Shown in pieces: positions 9,745 through 19,247 of a stretch of 64,000 nt of DNA (position 1 is the first letter of the stretch; each line of letters begins with the position of its first letter). The notes beneath the pieces were generated by a model. That model saw nothing but the letters and a program-made list of their open reading frames with translations, was not told where the DNA came from and did not search any database. Made by a program: the position numbers and the translations under genes. Source of the stretch: Pacificibacter marinus (GTDB taxonomy: Bacteria; Pseudomonadota; Alphaproteobacteria; Rhodobacterales; Rhodobacteraceae); contig NZ_JAHKPK010000060.1 in assembly GCF_018860665.1 (NCBI RefSeq), positions 138,940-202,939 on the forward strand, read 5' to 3'.

Positions 9745-10355
9745 CTGTCGCGGATTACGCATTTTACCTTTTCGCCATTCTATTGGTGGCATCGGGTCTG
9801 TTCACAGTGGTGGCACGCAACCCCGTCCACTCTGTGCTCTGGCTCATTTTGACCTTTCTTTCAGCGTCAGGATTGTTCGTGCTTTTGGGCGCGGAATTCG
9901 TCGCCATGCTGTTGATCATCGTCTATGTGGGCGCTGTGATGGTGCTCTTCCTCTTTGTGGTGATGATGTTGGATGTCGACTTTGCCCAGCTGCGCGGCGG
10001 TATGGCCAAGTTCATGCCTTTCGCACTGCTGATCGGCATGGTTGTTTTGATCCAGCTTGGGGCTGCATTCGGTGATTGGCATGTCGCTGAAGGGTCTGAT
10101 GCTTTGCGTGCTGCTGTGGCGCCTGATGCCAATGAGATCCACAACACCGCCGCTTTGGGCATGTTGATGTACGATGACTTCTTGATGTTGTTCCAACTGG
10201 CTGGCTTGATCCTGTTGACCGCCATGATCGGGGCGATTGTTTTGACATTGCGTCACAACCCGAACGTCAAACGCCAAAACGTCATCACCCAGATGCACCG
10301 AGATCCAGCGAAAGCTATGGAACTTAAAGACGTCAAATCAGGGCAGGGGCTGTAA
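9741..10355 (+). CDS. nuoJ: NADH:quinone oxidoreductase subunit J
   Basis: A complex I membrane subunit (204 aa, five predicted transmembrane helices) of the E-channel region. It has the family features [20 protein letters not shown] and the [17 protein letters not shown] helix, which contains the pi-bulge seen in this subunit. The start overlaps the preceding gene by 4 bases. The C-terminal soluble tail (from about residue 170) is hydrophilic and basic. It is followed by a 94-base gap, one of the largest in the nuo region. Confidence 0.96.
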   Translation: MTVADYAFYLFAILLVASGLFTVVARNPVHSVLWLILTFLSASGLFVLLGAEFVAMLLIIVYVGAVMVLFLFVVMMLDVDFAQLRGGMAKFMPFALLIGMVVLIQLGAAFGDWHVAEGSDALRAAVAPDANEIHNTAALGMLMYDDFLMLFQLAGLILLTAMIGAIVLTLRHNPNVKRQNVITQMHRDPAKAMELKDVKSGQGL

Positions 10356-10383
10356 GCCTTTCGCCCGAACACATAACACCAAT

Positions 10384-10425
10384 GGGCAGTTTTCTGCCCT
10401 GAACTGAAAAGCCGCCAAAAAGGCG
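10384..10425 (+). other. Two intra-operon hairpins between nuoJ and nuoK
   Basis: The gap holds a perfect 6-bp hairpin with a TTTT loop (10384-10389 with 10394-10399) and a second, weaker one (10413-10416 with 10422-10425, loop AAAAA). Neither is followed by a U-run, so neither is a normal terminator. They could be RNA processing or stability elements between differently expressed subunits; that is inference. Confidence 0.45.
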
Positions 10426-10449
10426 CGAGACAAAGAACTGAGGGACGAC

Positions 10450-10755
10450 ATGGTCGGACTTGAACATTACCTAGCAGTCGCAGGAGCGCTGTTTGTCATC
10501 GGGATTTTCGGTCTCTTTTTGAACCGGAAGAATGTGATCATCATTTTGATGTCCGTTGAATTGATCCTGTTGTCGGTCAACATCAATCTCGTGGCCTTTT
10601 CGTCCTTTGCTGGCGATTTGGTAGGGCAGATTTTCACCATGCTGGTTCTCACAGTCGCCGCCGCAGAGGCTGCGATCGGTTTGGCTATTCTGGTCGGCTT
10701 CTTCCGCAACCGTGGCACGATTGATGTAGAAGACATCAACGTGATGAAAGGGTAA
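10450..10755 (+). CDS. nuoK: NADH:quinone oxidoreductase subunit K
   Basis: A 101-aa complex I membrane subunit, MrpC-like, with three transmembrane helices. The conserved stretch [24 protein letters not shown] contains the glutamate of the second helix implicated in proton transfer, and a second glutamate lies in [18 protein letters not shown] precedes the ATG. The gene is 6 bases upstream of nuoL. Confidence 0.97.
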   Translation: MVGLEHYLAVAGALFVIGIFGLFLNRKNVIIILMSVELILLSVNINLVAFSSFAGDLVGQIFTMLVLTVAAAEAAIGLAILVGFFRNRGTIDVEDINVMKG

Positions 10756-10761
10756 GCTCAC

Positions 10762-12909
10762 ATGGCTCAGATTATTCTCTTTGCCCCCTTGTTGGGCGCA
10801 CTTTTGGCCGGTTTCGGCTGGCGCATTATTGGCGAACGCAACGCGCAGTACTTGACGACAGGTCTGTTGATGCTGGCGGCATTCTTGTCTTGGATCGTGT
10901 TCCTTAGCTTTGATGGTCAAGTGCAGCACATTACGTTGTTCCGTTGGATCGAAAGTGGCGAGCTGTCGACGACTTGGGGCATCCGCCTTGATCGCCTGAC
11001 TGCGATTATGTTCATTGTGATCAATACGGTATCGGCCTTGGTTCACTTGTATTCTTTCGGCTACATGGCGCATGACGAGAACTTCTCGGACGCGGAACCT
11101 TACCGTGCGCGTTTCTTTGCCTACCTGTCGTTCTTTACCTTCTCCATGCTGATGCTGGTGACTTCTGACAATTTGGTGCAGATGTTCTTTGGTTGGGAAG
11201 GCGTGGGCGTCGCTTCATACTTGTTGATCGGCTTCTACTTTAAGAAACCATCTGCGGGGGCTGCGGCGATGAAGGCCTTTATCGTCAACCGCGTTGGCGA
11301 CTTTGGCTTCGCGCTTGGTATCTTTGGCCTGTTCTACCTCACAGGCTCAATCGATCTGGACGTGGTTTTCGCGAAAGCGCCTGAATTGGCGAACACGCAA
11401 TTGCATTTCTTGTGGACAGACTGGAACGCGGCGAACTTGCTGGCCTTCTTGTTGTTCGTCGGTGCGATGGGTAAATCAGCGCAATTGTTCTTGCACACGT
11501 GGTTGCCAGACGCGATGGAAGGCCCGACACCTGTGTCTGCCTTGATCCACGCGGCGACCATGGTGACGGCGGGTGTCTTCTTGGTGTCTCGCATGTCGCC
11601 TTTGTTCGAATACGCGCCACAAGCCCAGACATTCATCGTCTACATCGGCGCATCGACGGCCTTCTTTGCGGCGACAGTCGGTTTGGTGCAAACTGACATC
11701 AAACGCGTTATCGCCTATTCAACCTGTTCACAGCTCGGCTACATGTTTGTTGCTGTTGGTGTCGGCGCCTACGGTCCGGCGATGTTCCACCTTTTGACGC
11801 ATGCTTTCTTTAAAGCGATGTTGTTCTTGGGTGCGGGTTCTGTGATCCATGCGATGCACCACGAACAAGACATGCGCAACTACGGCGGTCTGCGCAAAAA
11901 AATTCCAGCCACCTACTGGGCCATGATGATCGGCACCTTGGCGATCACCGGTGTGGGTATCCCGTTCACGCATCTTGGCTTTGCTGGCTTCTTCTCGAAA
12001 GATGCGATTATCGAAAGCGCTTATGCCTCTGGTATCAGCTATGCCTTCTGGATGCTGGTTATCGCGGCATTGTTCACGTCATTCTATTCTTGGCGTTTGA
12101 TATTCTTGACCTTCTACGGCAAGGCACGCGGCGACAAGCATACGCATGACCACGCGCATGAAAGCCCGAAAGTGATGTTGATCCCTCTTGGTGTCTTGGC
12201 ACTTGGAGCTGTGTTCTCTGGCATGGTTTGGTACGGGTCTTTCTTTGGCGATCACCATAAGCACAATGCGTTCTTTGGTATTCCTGAGCATCATGCCGCC
12301 GCTGAAGGAGATCACGGCGCTGAGGCAGAACATGACGATGATCATGCCGCGACGGACGATCACGCAACACCTGCGGATACGCATGCAACTGAAATGGCTG
12401 CGGATGATCACGGCATGGCCGCGGATCACGGGGCAGACATGATGGTGCATGAAGCGCCACAAGGTGCCATCTTTATCGCAGCAGACAACACCATCTTGGA
12501 CGATGCACACCATGTGCCGGCTTGGGTGAAATTGTCACCGTTTGTTGCGATGCTGATCGGCTTTGTCACAGCTTGGATGTTCTACATCAAGAAGCCTGAT
12601 CTGCCGCGCCGTTTGTCCGAAGACCAGCAGCCTTTGTATCAGTTCTTGTTGAACAAATGGTACTTTGACGAGCTGTACAACGTGATCTTTATCAAACCTG
12701 CCTTGGGATTGGGCCGCTTTTTGTGGCAGCGCGGCGATGTTAAAACCATCGATGGCGCGATCAATGGCCTTGCCCTTGGCATCGTGCCCTTCTTCACACG
12801 GCTTGCGGGTCGTATGCAGTCTGGCTTTATCTTTACTTATGCGTTCGCGATGGTTCTGGGGATCGTAGTTCTGATTACCTGGATGTCGATCGGCGGAGGG
12901 GCTCACTAA
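10762..12909 (+). CDS. nuoL: NADH:quinone oxidoreductase subunit L with His-rich insertion
   Basis: An antiporter-like proton-pumping subunit at the distal end of complex I. The core carries [15 protein letters not shown] and the antiporter motifs [20 protein letters not shown] and [11 protein letters not shown]. At 715 aa it is longer than the roughly 610-650 aa of most NuoL. The excess lies at about residues 455-565, where one hydrophobic segment is flanked by loops very rich in His, Asp and Ala ([24 protein letters not shown]). The lateral amphipathic helix and final transmembrane helix follow. Whether the loop binds metal is unknown. Confidence 0.96.
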   Translation: MAQIILFAPLLGALLAGFGWRIIGERNAQYLTTGLLMLAAFLSWIVFLSFDGQVQHITLFRWIESGELSTTWGIRLDRLTAIMFIVINTVSALVHLYSFGYMAHDENFSDAEPYRARFFAYLSFFTFSMLMLVTSDNLVQMFFGWEGVGVASYLLIGFYFKKPSAGAAAMKAFIVNRVGDFGFALGIFGLFYLTGSIDLDVVFAKAPELANTQLHFLWTDWNAANLLAFLLFVGAMGKSAQLFLHTWLPDAMEGPTPVSALIHAATMVTAGVFLVSRMSPLFEYAPQAQTFIVYIGASTAFFAATVGLVQTDIKRVIAYSTCSQLGYMFVAVGVGAYGPAMFHLLTHAFFKAMLFLGAGSVIHAMHHEQDMRNYGGLRKKIPATYWAMMIGTLAITGVGIPFTHLGFAGFFSKDAIIESAYASGISYAFWMLVIAALFTSFYSWRLIFLTFYGKARGDKHTHDHAHESPKVMLIPLGVLALGAVFSGMVWYGSFFGDHHKHNAFFGIPEHHAAAEGDHGAEAEHDDDHAATDDHATPADTHATEMAADDHGMAADHGADMMVHEAPQGAIFIAADNTILDDAHHVPAWVKLSPFVAMLIGFVTAWMFYIKKPDLPRRLSEDQQPLYQFLLNKWYFDELYNVIFIKPALGLGRFLWQRGDVKTIDGAINGLALGIVPFFTRLAGRMQSGFIFTYAFAMVLGIVVLITWMSIGGGAH

Positions 12910-14447
12910 TGGATTACGTCCTGTCCTTTATTATCTTTCTGCCGACGGTTGCGGCTTTGGTTCTGGCGCTGTTCTTGCGCGGGGACGATGAAATCGCCCA
13001 GCTTAACGCCAAACGGCTTGCGCTGTTCGCGACGGTGATCACCTTTTTGATCTCGCTGTTTGTGATCGCTGAATTCGATCCATCGAACACAGGGTTCCAA
13101 ATGGTCGAACAGGCCGAATGGATTATGGGTCTGCAGTACAAAATGGGCGTTGACGGAATTTCGGTTCTGTTTGTTATGCTCACAACCTTCCTCATGCCGC
13201 TGGTGATCTGGTCGACATGGGACATGAAGGTGCGTGTAAAAGAATATATGATCGCCTTCTTGCTGTTGGAAACACTGATGCTCGGCGTGTTCTGTGCGCT
13301 TGATCTGATGCTGTTCTATGTCTTCTTTGAAGCAGGCCTAATCCCGATGTTCTTGATCATCGGCATTTGGGGCGGGGCGAACCGCATCTATGCATCGTTC
13401 AAATTCTTCCTCTACACCTTTATCGGTTCCGTTCTTATGCTGGTCGCGATGATCGCCATGTATATGGACGCAGGCACAACAGATATCGCCACTTTGATGG
13501 CGCATGAGTTCTCGACTGACACATTCTCGGTTTTGGGGGTGCAAGTGGTCGGCGGCATGCAGATGCTGGCGTTCTTGGCCTTCTTCGCCTCCTTCGCGGT
13601 GAAGATGCCAATGTGGCCAGTGCACACTTGGTTGCCAGATGCCCACGTTCAAGCGCCGACAGCAGGTTCCGTTGTTCTGGCTGCGATCTTGTTGAAAATG
13701 GGCGGTTACGGGTTCTTGCGCTTCTCGATCCCGATGTTCCCTGTTGCCTCGCATATGATGGCCGATATCATCCTTTGGATGTCAGCCATCGCGATTGTGT
13801 ACACATCTTTGGTGGCCTTGGTGCAATCTGACATGAAAAAGCTCATCGCCTATTCATCCGTTGCGCATATGGGCTATGTGACCGCTGGTATTTTCTCGCT
13901 CAACCAACAAGGTGTTGATGGCGCGATCTTTCAGATGATCTCGCACGGGTTCATTTCTGGCGCGCTCTTCTTGAGCGTTGGTGTGATCTATGACCGCATG
14001 CACACCCGTGAAATCGACGCCTATGGTGGTCTTGTGAACCGGATGCCTGCCTATGCGCTTGTCTTCATGTTCTTCACCATGGCCAACGTTGGTTTGCCGG
14101 GCACCTCTGGCTTTGTTGGCGAATTTTTGACGCTGATGGGCATGTTCCAAGCCAACACTTGGGTCGCTATGGTCGCCACAACCGGTGTGATTTTGTCCGC
14201 CGCTTACGCTTTGTGGCTTTACCGCCGCGTTGTTATGGGCGAGCTGATCAAAGAAAGCCTCAAGACCATCAAAGACCTGTCTCCTCGCGAGAAATGGATC
14301 ATCGCGCCGCTCGTGGCCATGACCTTGCTCTTGGGGATTTACCCGTCTTTGGTCACAGATATCATTGGGCCCTCAGTTGAGGCGCTTCTTCACAACTATA
14401 ATGCCGCTGTGCCGATGGAAGTCGTCACCGCTGCCGTAACCCACTAA
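12909..14447 (+). CDS. nuoM: NADH:quinone oxidoreductase subunit M
   Basis: An antiporter-like proton-pumping subunit of complex I, 512 aa with about 14 transmembrane helices. Diagnostic motifs are [20 protein letters not shown], with the glutamate of helix 5, then [22 protein letters not shown] and the [11 protein letters not shown] lysine/histidine region. Its ATG shares one base with the nuoL stop codon (TAATG). Length and order are standard. Confidence 0.98.
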   Translation: MDYVLSFIIFLPTVAALVLALFLRGDDEIAQLNAKRLALFATVITFLISLFVIAEFDPSNTGFQMVEQAEWIMGLQYKMGVDGISVLFVMLTTFLMPLVIWSTWDMKVRVKEYMIAFLLLETLMLGVFCALDLMLFYVFFEAGLIPMFLIIGIWGGANRIYASFKFFLYTFIGSVLMLVAMIAMYMDAGTTDIATLMAHEFSTDTFSVLGVQVVGGMQMLAFLAFFASFAVKMPMWPVHTWLPDAHVQAPTAGSVVLAAILLKMGGYGFLRFSIPMFPVASHMMADIILWMSAIAIVYTSLVALVQSDMKKLIAYSSVAHMGYVTAGIFSLNQQGVDGAIFQMISHGFISGALFLSVGVIYDRMHTREIDAYGGLVNRMPAYALVFMFFTMANVGLPGTSGFVGEFLTLMGMFQANTWVAMVATTGVILSAAYALWLYRRVVMGELIKESLKTIKDLSPREKWIIAPLVAMTLLLGIYPSLVTDIIGPSVEALLHNYNAAVPMEVVTAAVTH

Positions 14448-14462
14448 GGAGGGGATCTGATT

Positions 14463-15899
14463 ATGACCTCTGCCGATTTTTCGATCGTCCTTCCAGAGTT
14501 CCTTCTGGCCGTCTACAGCCTCGCTGCACTGTTGTTTGCGGTCTACACGAGCAAAGATAAGGTTGCAGGCCTCGTCACTTGGGCCACCGCTGGTGCCTTC
14601 GTCTTGGCAGCTGTGATTTTGGCCACACGGTCTGCGGGCGCAAACATTGCTTTCAACGGTATGTTCGTTGATGACGCCTTTGCGCGTTTTGCCAAAGTGG
14701 GCATCTTGCTTTCGGCTGCGACTGTTTTGGTGATGTCGCAAGACTATATGAAAAAATACGACATGCTCAAATTTGAGTTCCCGATCATCGTCGCCCTTTC
14801 GACCATCGGTATGATGGTGATGGTTTCGGCGGGTGATTTGATGGCGCTCTACATGGGCTTGGAGTTGATGTCCTTGGCGCTCTATGTCATCGCATCCTTC
14901 CGTCGCGACTCTGTACGCTCATCCGAGGCGGGTCTTAAATATTTCGTGCTTGGGTCTTTGTCTTCAGGTTTGCTTTTGTACGGTGCATCGCTGACCTATG
15001 GCTTTGCTGGCACAACAAACTTTGCGGGTATCTTGTCCGTCGTTCATGACGGTGCGCCTTTGGGTGTGCTCTTTGGTCTTGTCTTTATGATCACAGGTAT
15101 GGCGTTCAAAGTCTCTGCCGTACCGTTCCACATGTGGACGCCAGACGTTTACGAGGGCGCGCCAACGCCTGTCACAGCTTTCTTTGCCACAGCGCCAAAA
15201 TTGGCAGCGATGGCTTTGTTTGCACGGGTTTTGCATGACGCATTCGGTGGCATTTCAAGCGATTGGTCGCAGATCGTTGCTTTGATCGCAGTGGCGTCTA
15301 TGTTCCTTGGCGCTATTGCAGGTATCGGCCAAACAAATATCAAACGTCTGATGGCTTACTCGTCTATTTCACACATGGGTTTTGCTTTGATCGGCGTTGC
15401 CTCCGGTACCGTGGGTGGCGTTCAGGCCGCACTGATCTACATGGCGATCTACGTTGTGATGAACATCGGTACATTTGCTTTCATCATGACGATGGAACGT
15501 GATGGCAAACCGGTCACTGAAATCAAAGCGCTCAACCGTTACTGGCAGGTCAACCCGACCAAAGCCTTGGCGGTATTGTTCTTGATGTTCTCAATGGCTG
15601 GCGTGCCGCCAATGGTTGGTTTCTTTGGTAAATTGGCCGTGTTGCAAGCCGCCGTGGAAGCCAACATGACATGGTTGGCCACGGCGGGTGTTATCGCATC
15701 CGTTATAGGCGCCTTCTACTACCTGCGTGTCGTCTATTACATGTTCTTTGGTTCCGAAGTTGAACCGCTCGACAACACCAAAGGTGGCATCGCCAACGTG
15801 GTTGTTTTGATCGTCGGGTTGGTCATGTTGGTGGGTATCGTTAACCTATTCGGTGTGGACACAATGGCAATGACAGCGGCTGAGGCCCTTGTCCGCTAA
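14463..15899 (+). CDS. nuoN: NADH:quinone oxidoreductase subunit N
   Basis: The third antiporter-like subunit (478 aa), last nuo gene of the cluster. It has [20 protein letters not shown] with the helix-5 glutamate and [29 protein letters not shown] precedes the ATG in the 15-base gap after nuoM. The stop codon is followed directly by birA, so the nuo transcript probably continues into birA, coaX and rnj. Confidence 0.98.
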   Translation: MTSADFSIVLPEFLLAVYSLAALLFAVYTSKDKVAGLVTWATAGAFVLAAVILATRSAGANIAFNGMFVDDAFARFAKVGILLSAATVLVMSQDYMKKYDMLKFEFPIIVALSTIGMMVMVSAGDLMALYMGLELMSLALYVIASFRRDSVRSSEAGLKYFVLGSLSSGLLLYGASLTYGFAGTTNFAGILSVVHDGAPLGVLFGLVFMITGMAFKVSAVPFHMWTPDVYEGAPTPVTAFFATAPKLAAMALFARVLHDAFGGISSDWSQIVALIAVASMFLGAIAGIGQTNIKRLMAYSSISHMGFALIGVASGTVGGVQAALIYMAIYVVMNIGTFAFIMTMERDGKPVTEIKALNRYWQVNPTKALAVLFLMFSMAGVPPMVGFFGKLAVLQAAVEANMTWLATAGVIASVIGAFYYLRVVYYMFFGSEVEPLDNTKGGIANVVVLIVGLVMLVGIVNLFGVDTMAMTAAEALVR

Positions 15900-15900
15900 T

Positions 15901-16635
15901 GTGAACATCTGGCCGACTGGGGTAGGGCGCATCGTCTTGCCGCAAACGGACAGCACAATGAAGGAGGCCGCGCGTGTCGCGGCCTCCTCGTCGTTTCCGC
16001 AATGGATTTTGACGCTTGATCAAACCTCAGGTCATGGCCGTCGCGGCAGACCTTGGTCCATGCCCAAGGGCAATTTTGCCGCCACGCTTTTGATGTTCCC
16101 TGATGAGCCCGCCGACAGGATCGCCTTGCGGTCTTTCGTGGCCTCATTGGCTTTGTTTGACGCTGTCGCGACGGTCACTGGCCGCCCTGATACGCTGGCG
16201 CTTAAATGGCCCAACGATGTCTTGCTCAGTGGTGGGAAGTTCGCGGGCATTCTTTTGGAACGTGGCGCCAATCATCTGTCCATCGGCATTGGCGCCAATT
16301 TGGCGGCAACGCCCGATGTGTCACATGTCGAATCCAGCCCATTCCCACCGGTGTCTTTGGCTCATGAAACAAGCGCATTGGTCACCCCCGAAGAATTTCT
16401 TGATGTGTTGGCCCCAGCCTATGCCAACTGGGAACATCAGTTCACCACTTATGGGTTTGAACCGATCCGTACCGCATGGCTTGCACGTGCCGCCAAGCTT
16501 GGTGAACCGATCCGTGCGCGCACGACCCTTGATGAACATCACGGCACGTTTGAGGATGTGGATGCGCATGGCAATCTTGTGCTGCGCCAGTCGTCCGGCG
16601 CGCTGTCCATTCCAGCAGCTGAGGTCTTTTTCTAA
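15901..16635 (+). CDS. birA: Biotin--[acetyl-CoA-carboxylase] ligase (monofunctional)
   Basis: Attaches biotin to the biotin-carboxyl-carrier domain of biotin-dependent carboxylases via biotinyl-AMP. The biotin-binding loop reads GHGRRGRPW (residues 44-52 from the chosen start), followed by KWPNDVLL and the C-terminal SH3-like domain. There is no N-terminal winged-helix domain, so it cannot act as the biotin repressor. I chose GTG at 15901, 1 base after the nuoN stop; an in-frame TTG at 15889 inside nuoN is the alternative. It is the first of three genes that often follow nuoN in Rhodobacteraceae. Confidence 0.93.
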   Translation: MNIWPTGVGRIVLPQTDSTMKEAARVAASSSFPQWILTLDQTSGHGRRGRPWSMPKGNFAATLLMFPDEPADRIALRSFVASLALFDAVATVTGRPDTLALKWPNDVLLSGGKFAGILLERGANHLSIGIGANLAATPDVSHVESSPFPPVSLAHETSALVTPEEFLDVLAPAYANWEHQFTTYGFEPIRTAWLARAAKLGEPIRARTTLDEHHGTFEDVDAHGNLVLRQSSGALSIPAAEVFF

Positions 16636-17414
16636 TGCTTCTTTGTATCGATACCGGCAACACAAACACGGTGTTTTCTATTTGGGACGGCTCTGCGTTT
16701 ATCGCCACGTGGCGCACCTCGACCGAGGTCCAACGCACGGCGGATCAATATTACGTTTGGCTGTCGACCTTGATGAATTTCCAAAAGATCGAGGCCAATA
16801 TCACCGAAGTGATTATCTCGTCCACCGTGCCGCGTGTTGTGTTCAACCTGCGCGTCTTTGCCAATCGCTATTTCGACTGCAGACCCATGGTGGTCGGCAA
16901 ACCCGAGTGTCTTTTGCCTATTGCCTCACGGGTTGATGCAGGCACGACAGTAGGCCCTGATCGCTTGGTCAATTCCGCTGCGGCTTTCGACAAATTTGGT
17001 GGTGATCTGATCGTGGTTGATTTTGGCACAGCCACCACTTTTGATGTTGTGGCCCATGACGGGGCTTATGTTGGTGGGGTGATTTCGCCGGGCGTTAACA
17101 CTTCGTTGGAAAGCCTGCACCTCAAAGCTGCTGCCTTGCCCCATGTTGACGTGACCATGCCTGATAAAGTGATCGGCACCAACACTGTGGCTTGTATGCA
17201 ATCTGGTGTCTTTTGGGGCTATGTCGGCCTTGTGCGCGAGACATGTAGCCGCATCAAAGACGAATATGGTCGCCCTATGCGGGTGATTGCCACTGGCGGG
17301 CTTGCGCCGCTCTTCAATCAGGGCCACAAGCTCTTTGACGAATTCGATGAATTCCTAACCATTCATGGCCTCGTGGTCATCCACAATTATAACAAGGACC
17401 AAGGCACATTATGA
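16635..17414 (+). CDS. coaX: Type III pantothenate kinase
   Basis: Phosphorylates pantothenate in the first step of CoA synthesis. It is an ASKHA-fold enzyme: the N-terminal phosphate loop is CIDTGNTNTVFS, and the second conserved region is VVDFGTATTFDVV, followed by ATGGLAPLF. Length (259 aa) is typical. The ATG shares one base with the birA stop codon, and its own end overlaps rnj by 4 bases (ATGA). The three downstream genes are clearly one transcription unit. Confidence 0.96.
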   Translation: MLLCIDTGNTNTVFSIWDGSAFIATWRTSTEVQRTADQYYVWLSTLMNFQKIEANITEVIISSTVPRVVFNLRVFANRYFDCRPMVVGKPECLLPIASRVDAGTTVGPDRLVNSAAAFDKFGGDLIVVDFGTATTFDVVAHDGAYVGGVISPGVNTSLESLHLKAAALPHVDVTMPDKVIGTNTVACMQSGVFWGYVGLVRETCSRIKDEYGRPMRVIATGGLAPLFNQGHKLFDEFDEFLTIHGLVVIHNYNKDQGTL

Positions 17415-19078
17415 GCACCAATCGTCTTTTGTACCTGCCGCTCGGCGGCGCTGGCGAAATCGGCATGAACTGCTATGTCTACGGTTACGGCCCCGTTGGC
17501 AAAGAACGTTTGATCGTTGTCGATCTTGGCGTGACATTCCCCGATATGGATGGCACCCCTGGCGTCGATCTGATTTTCGCAGATATCGCATGGCTTGAAG
17601 AGCGCAAAGAGCGCATCGATGCCATCTACATCACCCACGCGCATGAAGATCACGTGGGCGCTGTTGGTCACCTTTGGCCACGCCTTGGCGCGCCGATCTA
17701 TGCGCGCAAATTCACGGCCCATTTGGCGCGTCTCAAATTTGAAGAGCACGGTCACGACGAGTTGCAAATCAAAACCGTTGGCGCATGGCCTGAGCAGACC
17801 CAAACCGGTCCGTTCAACGTGGGCTTCTTGCCTGTATCGCATTCGATCCCTGAAAGCTCTGCTTTGGTCATCGACACGCCAGAAGGCCGCATCATCCACA
17901 CGGGCGATTTCAAAGTGGACCGCACCCCGCTTGTGGGCGAAGCCTTTGACGACGATCTTTGGGCCGATGTGTCCAAAGACGGTGTGATCGCGCTTGTGTG
18001 CGATTCCACCAACGTGTTCAGCCCGAACGCTGGCCGGTCTGAGGCGGAAGTTGTTGAGCCCCTAACACAGCTGATGAAAGATCTTCCGGGTCTGGTCGCT
18101 GCGACCACCTTTGCTTCGAACGTTGCCCGTGTGAAAACACTGGCGGATGCAGGCACCAAAGCGGGCCGTTCTGTTGTGCTGATGGGGCGCGCGATGCGCC
18201 GCATGATCACAGCCGGTATCGAGACAGGGATCATCTCCGATTTTCCACCGACCTTGTCACCCGACAAAGCCTTTGACGTACCACGTGAAAACTTGCTTTT
18301 GCTGACCACTGGATCGCAAGGCGAACGTCGCGCTGCGACTGCTCAGCTGTCACGCGGCAAATACCTCGGGATGAAGCTCAACGAGGGTGACACGGTCATC
18401 TTTTCGTCCAAAACCATTCCGGGCAATGAGAATTCCGTCAGCCGTATAGTTAACTCATTTTCTGAAATGGGTGTGGATGTTGTGACGGATGCAGATGGTC
18501 TTTACCACGTCTCCGGTCACGCCAATCGTCCCGACATTGCCCATGTGCATAAGGTTGTGAAGCCAAATTTGGTCATACCTATGCACGGGGAGCATCGTCA
18601 CCTGCGTGCCCATGCGAAATTGGCCGAAGAAAACGGCTACAAGTCCATCATCGCGCCAAATGGCACCGGAGTGAACCTTGCGGGTGGTCAGATGAAAGTC
18701 GTGGAGTTCGTTGAAACTGGCCGCACTTACTTGGACGGCTCCGTGCATATCGGCGCAATGGATGGTGTTGTGCGCGACCGTATTCGTATGGCGCTCAACG
18801 GTATGGTTGTGTCGACAGTGATCATCGAAGATGATGCGCCTTTGGGCGAATGCTGGTGTGAAGTCAAAGGCTTGCCAGAAACGGGCCGCTCAAAAGCGCC
18901 CCTTGTGGATGTGTTGGAAGAAGACCTCAACCAGTTCCTCATGCGTGCCAATAAGAAAACGCTGAGCGATGATGATAAACTCGAAGAAGAAATGCGTCGC
19001 ATCATTCGTCGCTCTACCCAACAAGAAGTCGGTAAAAAGCCCGAAGTCCAAGTGGTGATTTCGCGCCTGTCGAGCTGA
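17411..19078 (+). CDS. rnj: Ribonuclease J
   Basis: A metallo-beta-lactamase/beta-CASP ribonuclease with 5' exonuclease and endonuclease activity in RNA maturation and decay. The zinc motif HAHEDH lies at residues 76-81. Later motifs include HTGDFKVD, the beta-CASP motif region and the SGHANR and MHGEHRHL segments. Length (555 aa) is normal. The gene overlaps coaX by 4 bases and is followed at 33 bases by a strong terminator. Alphaproteobacteria commonly carry both RNase E and RNase J. Confidence 0.97.
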   Translation: MSTNRLLYLPLGGAGEIGMNCYVYGYGPVGKERLIVVDLGVTFPDMDGTPGVDLIFADIAWLEERKERIDAIYITHAHEDHVGAVGHLWPRLGAPIYARKFTAHLARLKFEEHGHDELQIKTVGAWPEQTQTGPFNVGFLPVSHSIPESSALVIDTPEGRIIHTGDFKVDRTPLVGEAFDDDLWADVSKDGVIALVCDSTNVFSPNAGRSEAEVVEPLTQLMKDLPGLVAATTFASNVARVKTLADAGTKAGRSVVLMGRAMRRMITAGIETGIISDFPPTLSPDKAFDVPRENLLLLTTGSQGERRAATAQLSRGKYLGMKLNEGDTVIFSSKTIPGNENSVSRIVNSFSEMGVDVVTDADGLYHVSGHANRPDIAHVHKVVKPNLVIPMHGEHRHLRAHAKLAEENGYKSIIAPNGTGVNLAGGQMKVVEFVETGRTYLDGSVHIGAMDGVVRDRIRMALNGMVVSTVIIEDDAPLGECWCEVKGLPETGRSKAPLVDVLEEDLNQFLMRANKKTLSDDDKLEEEMRRIIRRSTQQEVGKKPEVQVVISRLSS

Positions 19079-19111
19079 TAAAACACGGCACACCGCAGCA
19101 TGTTTTAGAAG

Positions 19112-19149
19112 GGGCTGGCAGAGAGATCTGTCGGCCCTTTTGTTTTTCG
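19112..19149 (+). terminator. Rho-independent terminator after rnj
   Basis: An 11-bp stem (19112-19122 pairing with 19127-19137, two G-U wobbles) closes a GAGA tetraloop and is followed by TTTTGTTTTT. This ends the long nuo-birA-coaX-rnj run. Confidence 0.9.
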
Positions 19150-19185
19150 TGATGCGTGTCGTGATGATGCCTTTTATCCATGTAC

Positions 19186-19221
19186 CAAAAGAAAACCCCG
19201 CACCAAATTGGATGCGGGGTT
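19186..19221 (-). terminator. Rho-independent terminator after the DEAD-box helicase gene
   Basis: A perfect 9-bp stem (19194-19202 with 19213-19221). On the minus strand it is followed by TTTTCTTTTGG. It lies 26 bases beyond the stop codon of the minus-strand helicase gene. Confidence 0.88.
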
Positions 19222-19247
19222 GTAAACTCTATAATTTTAACAATGGC

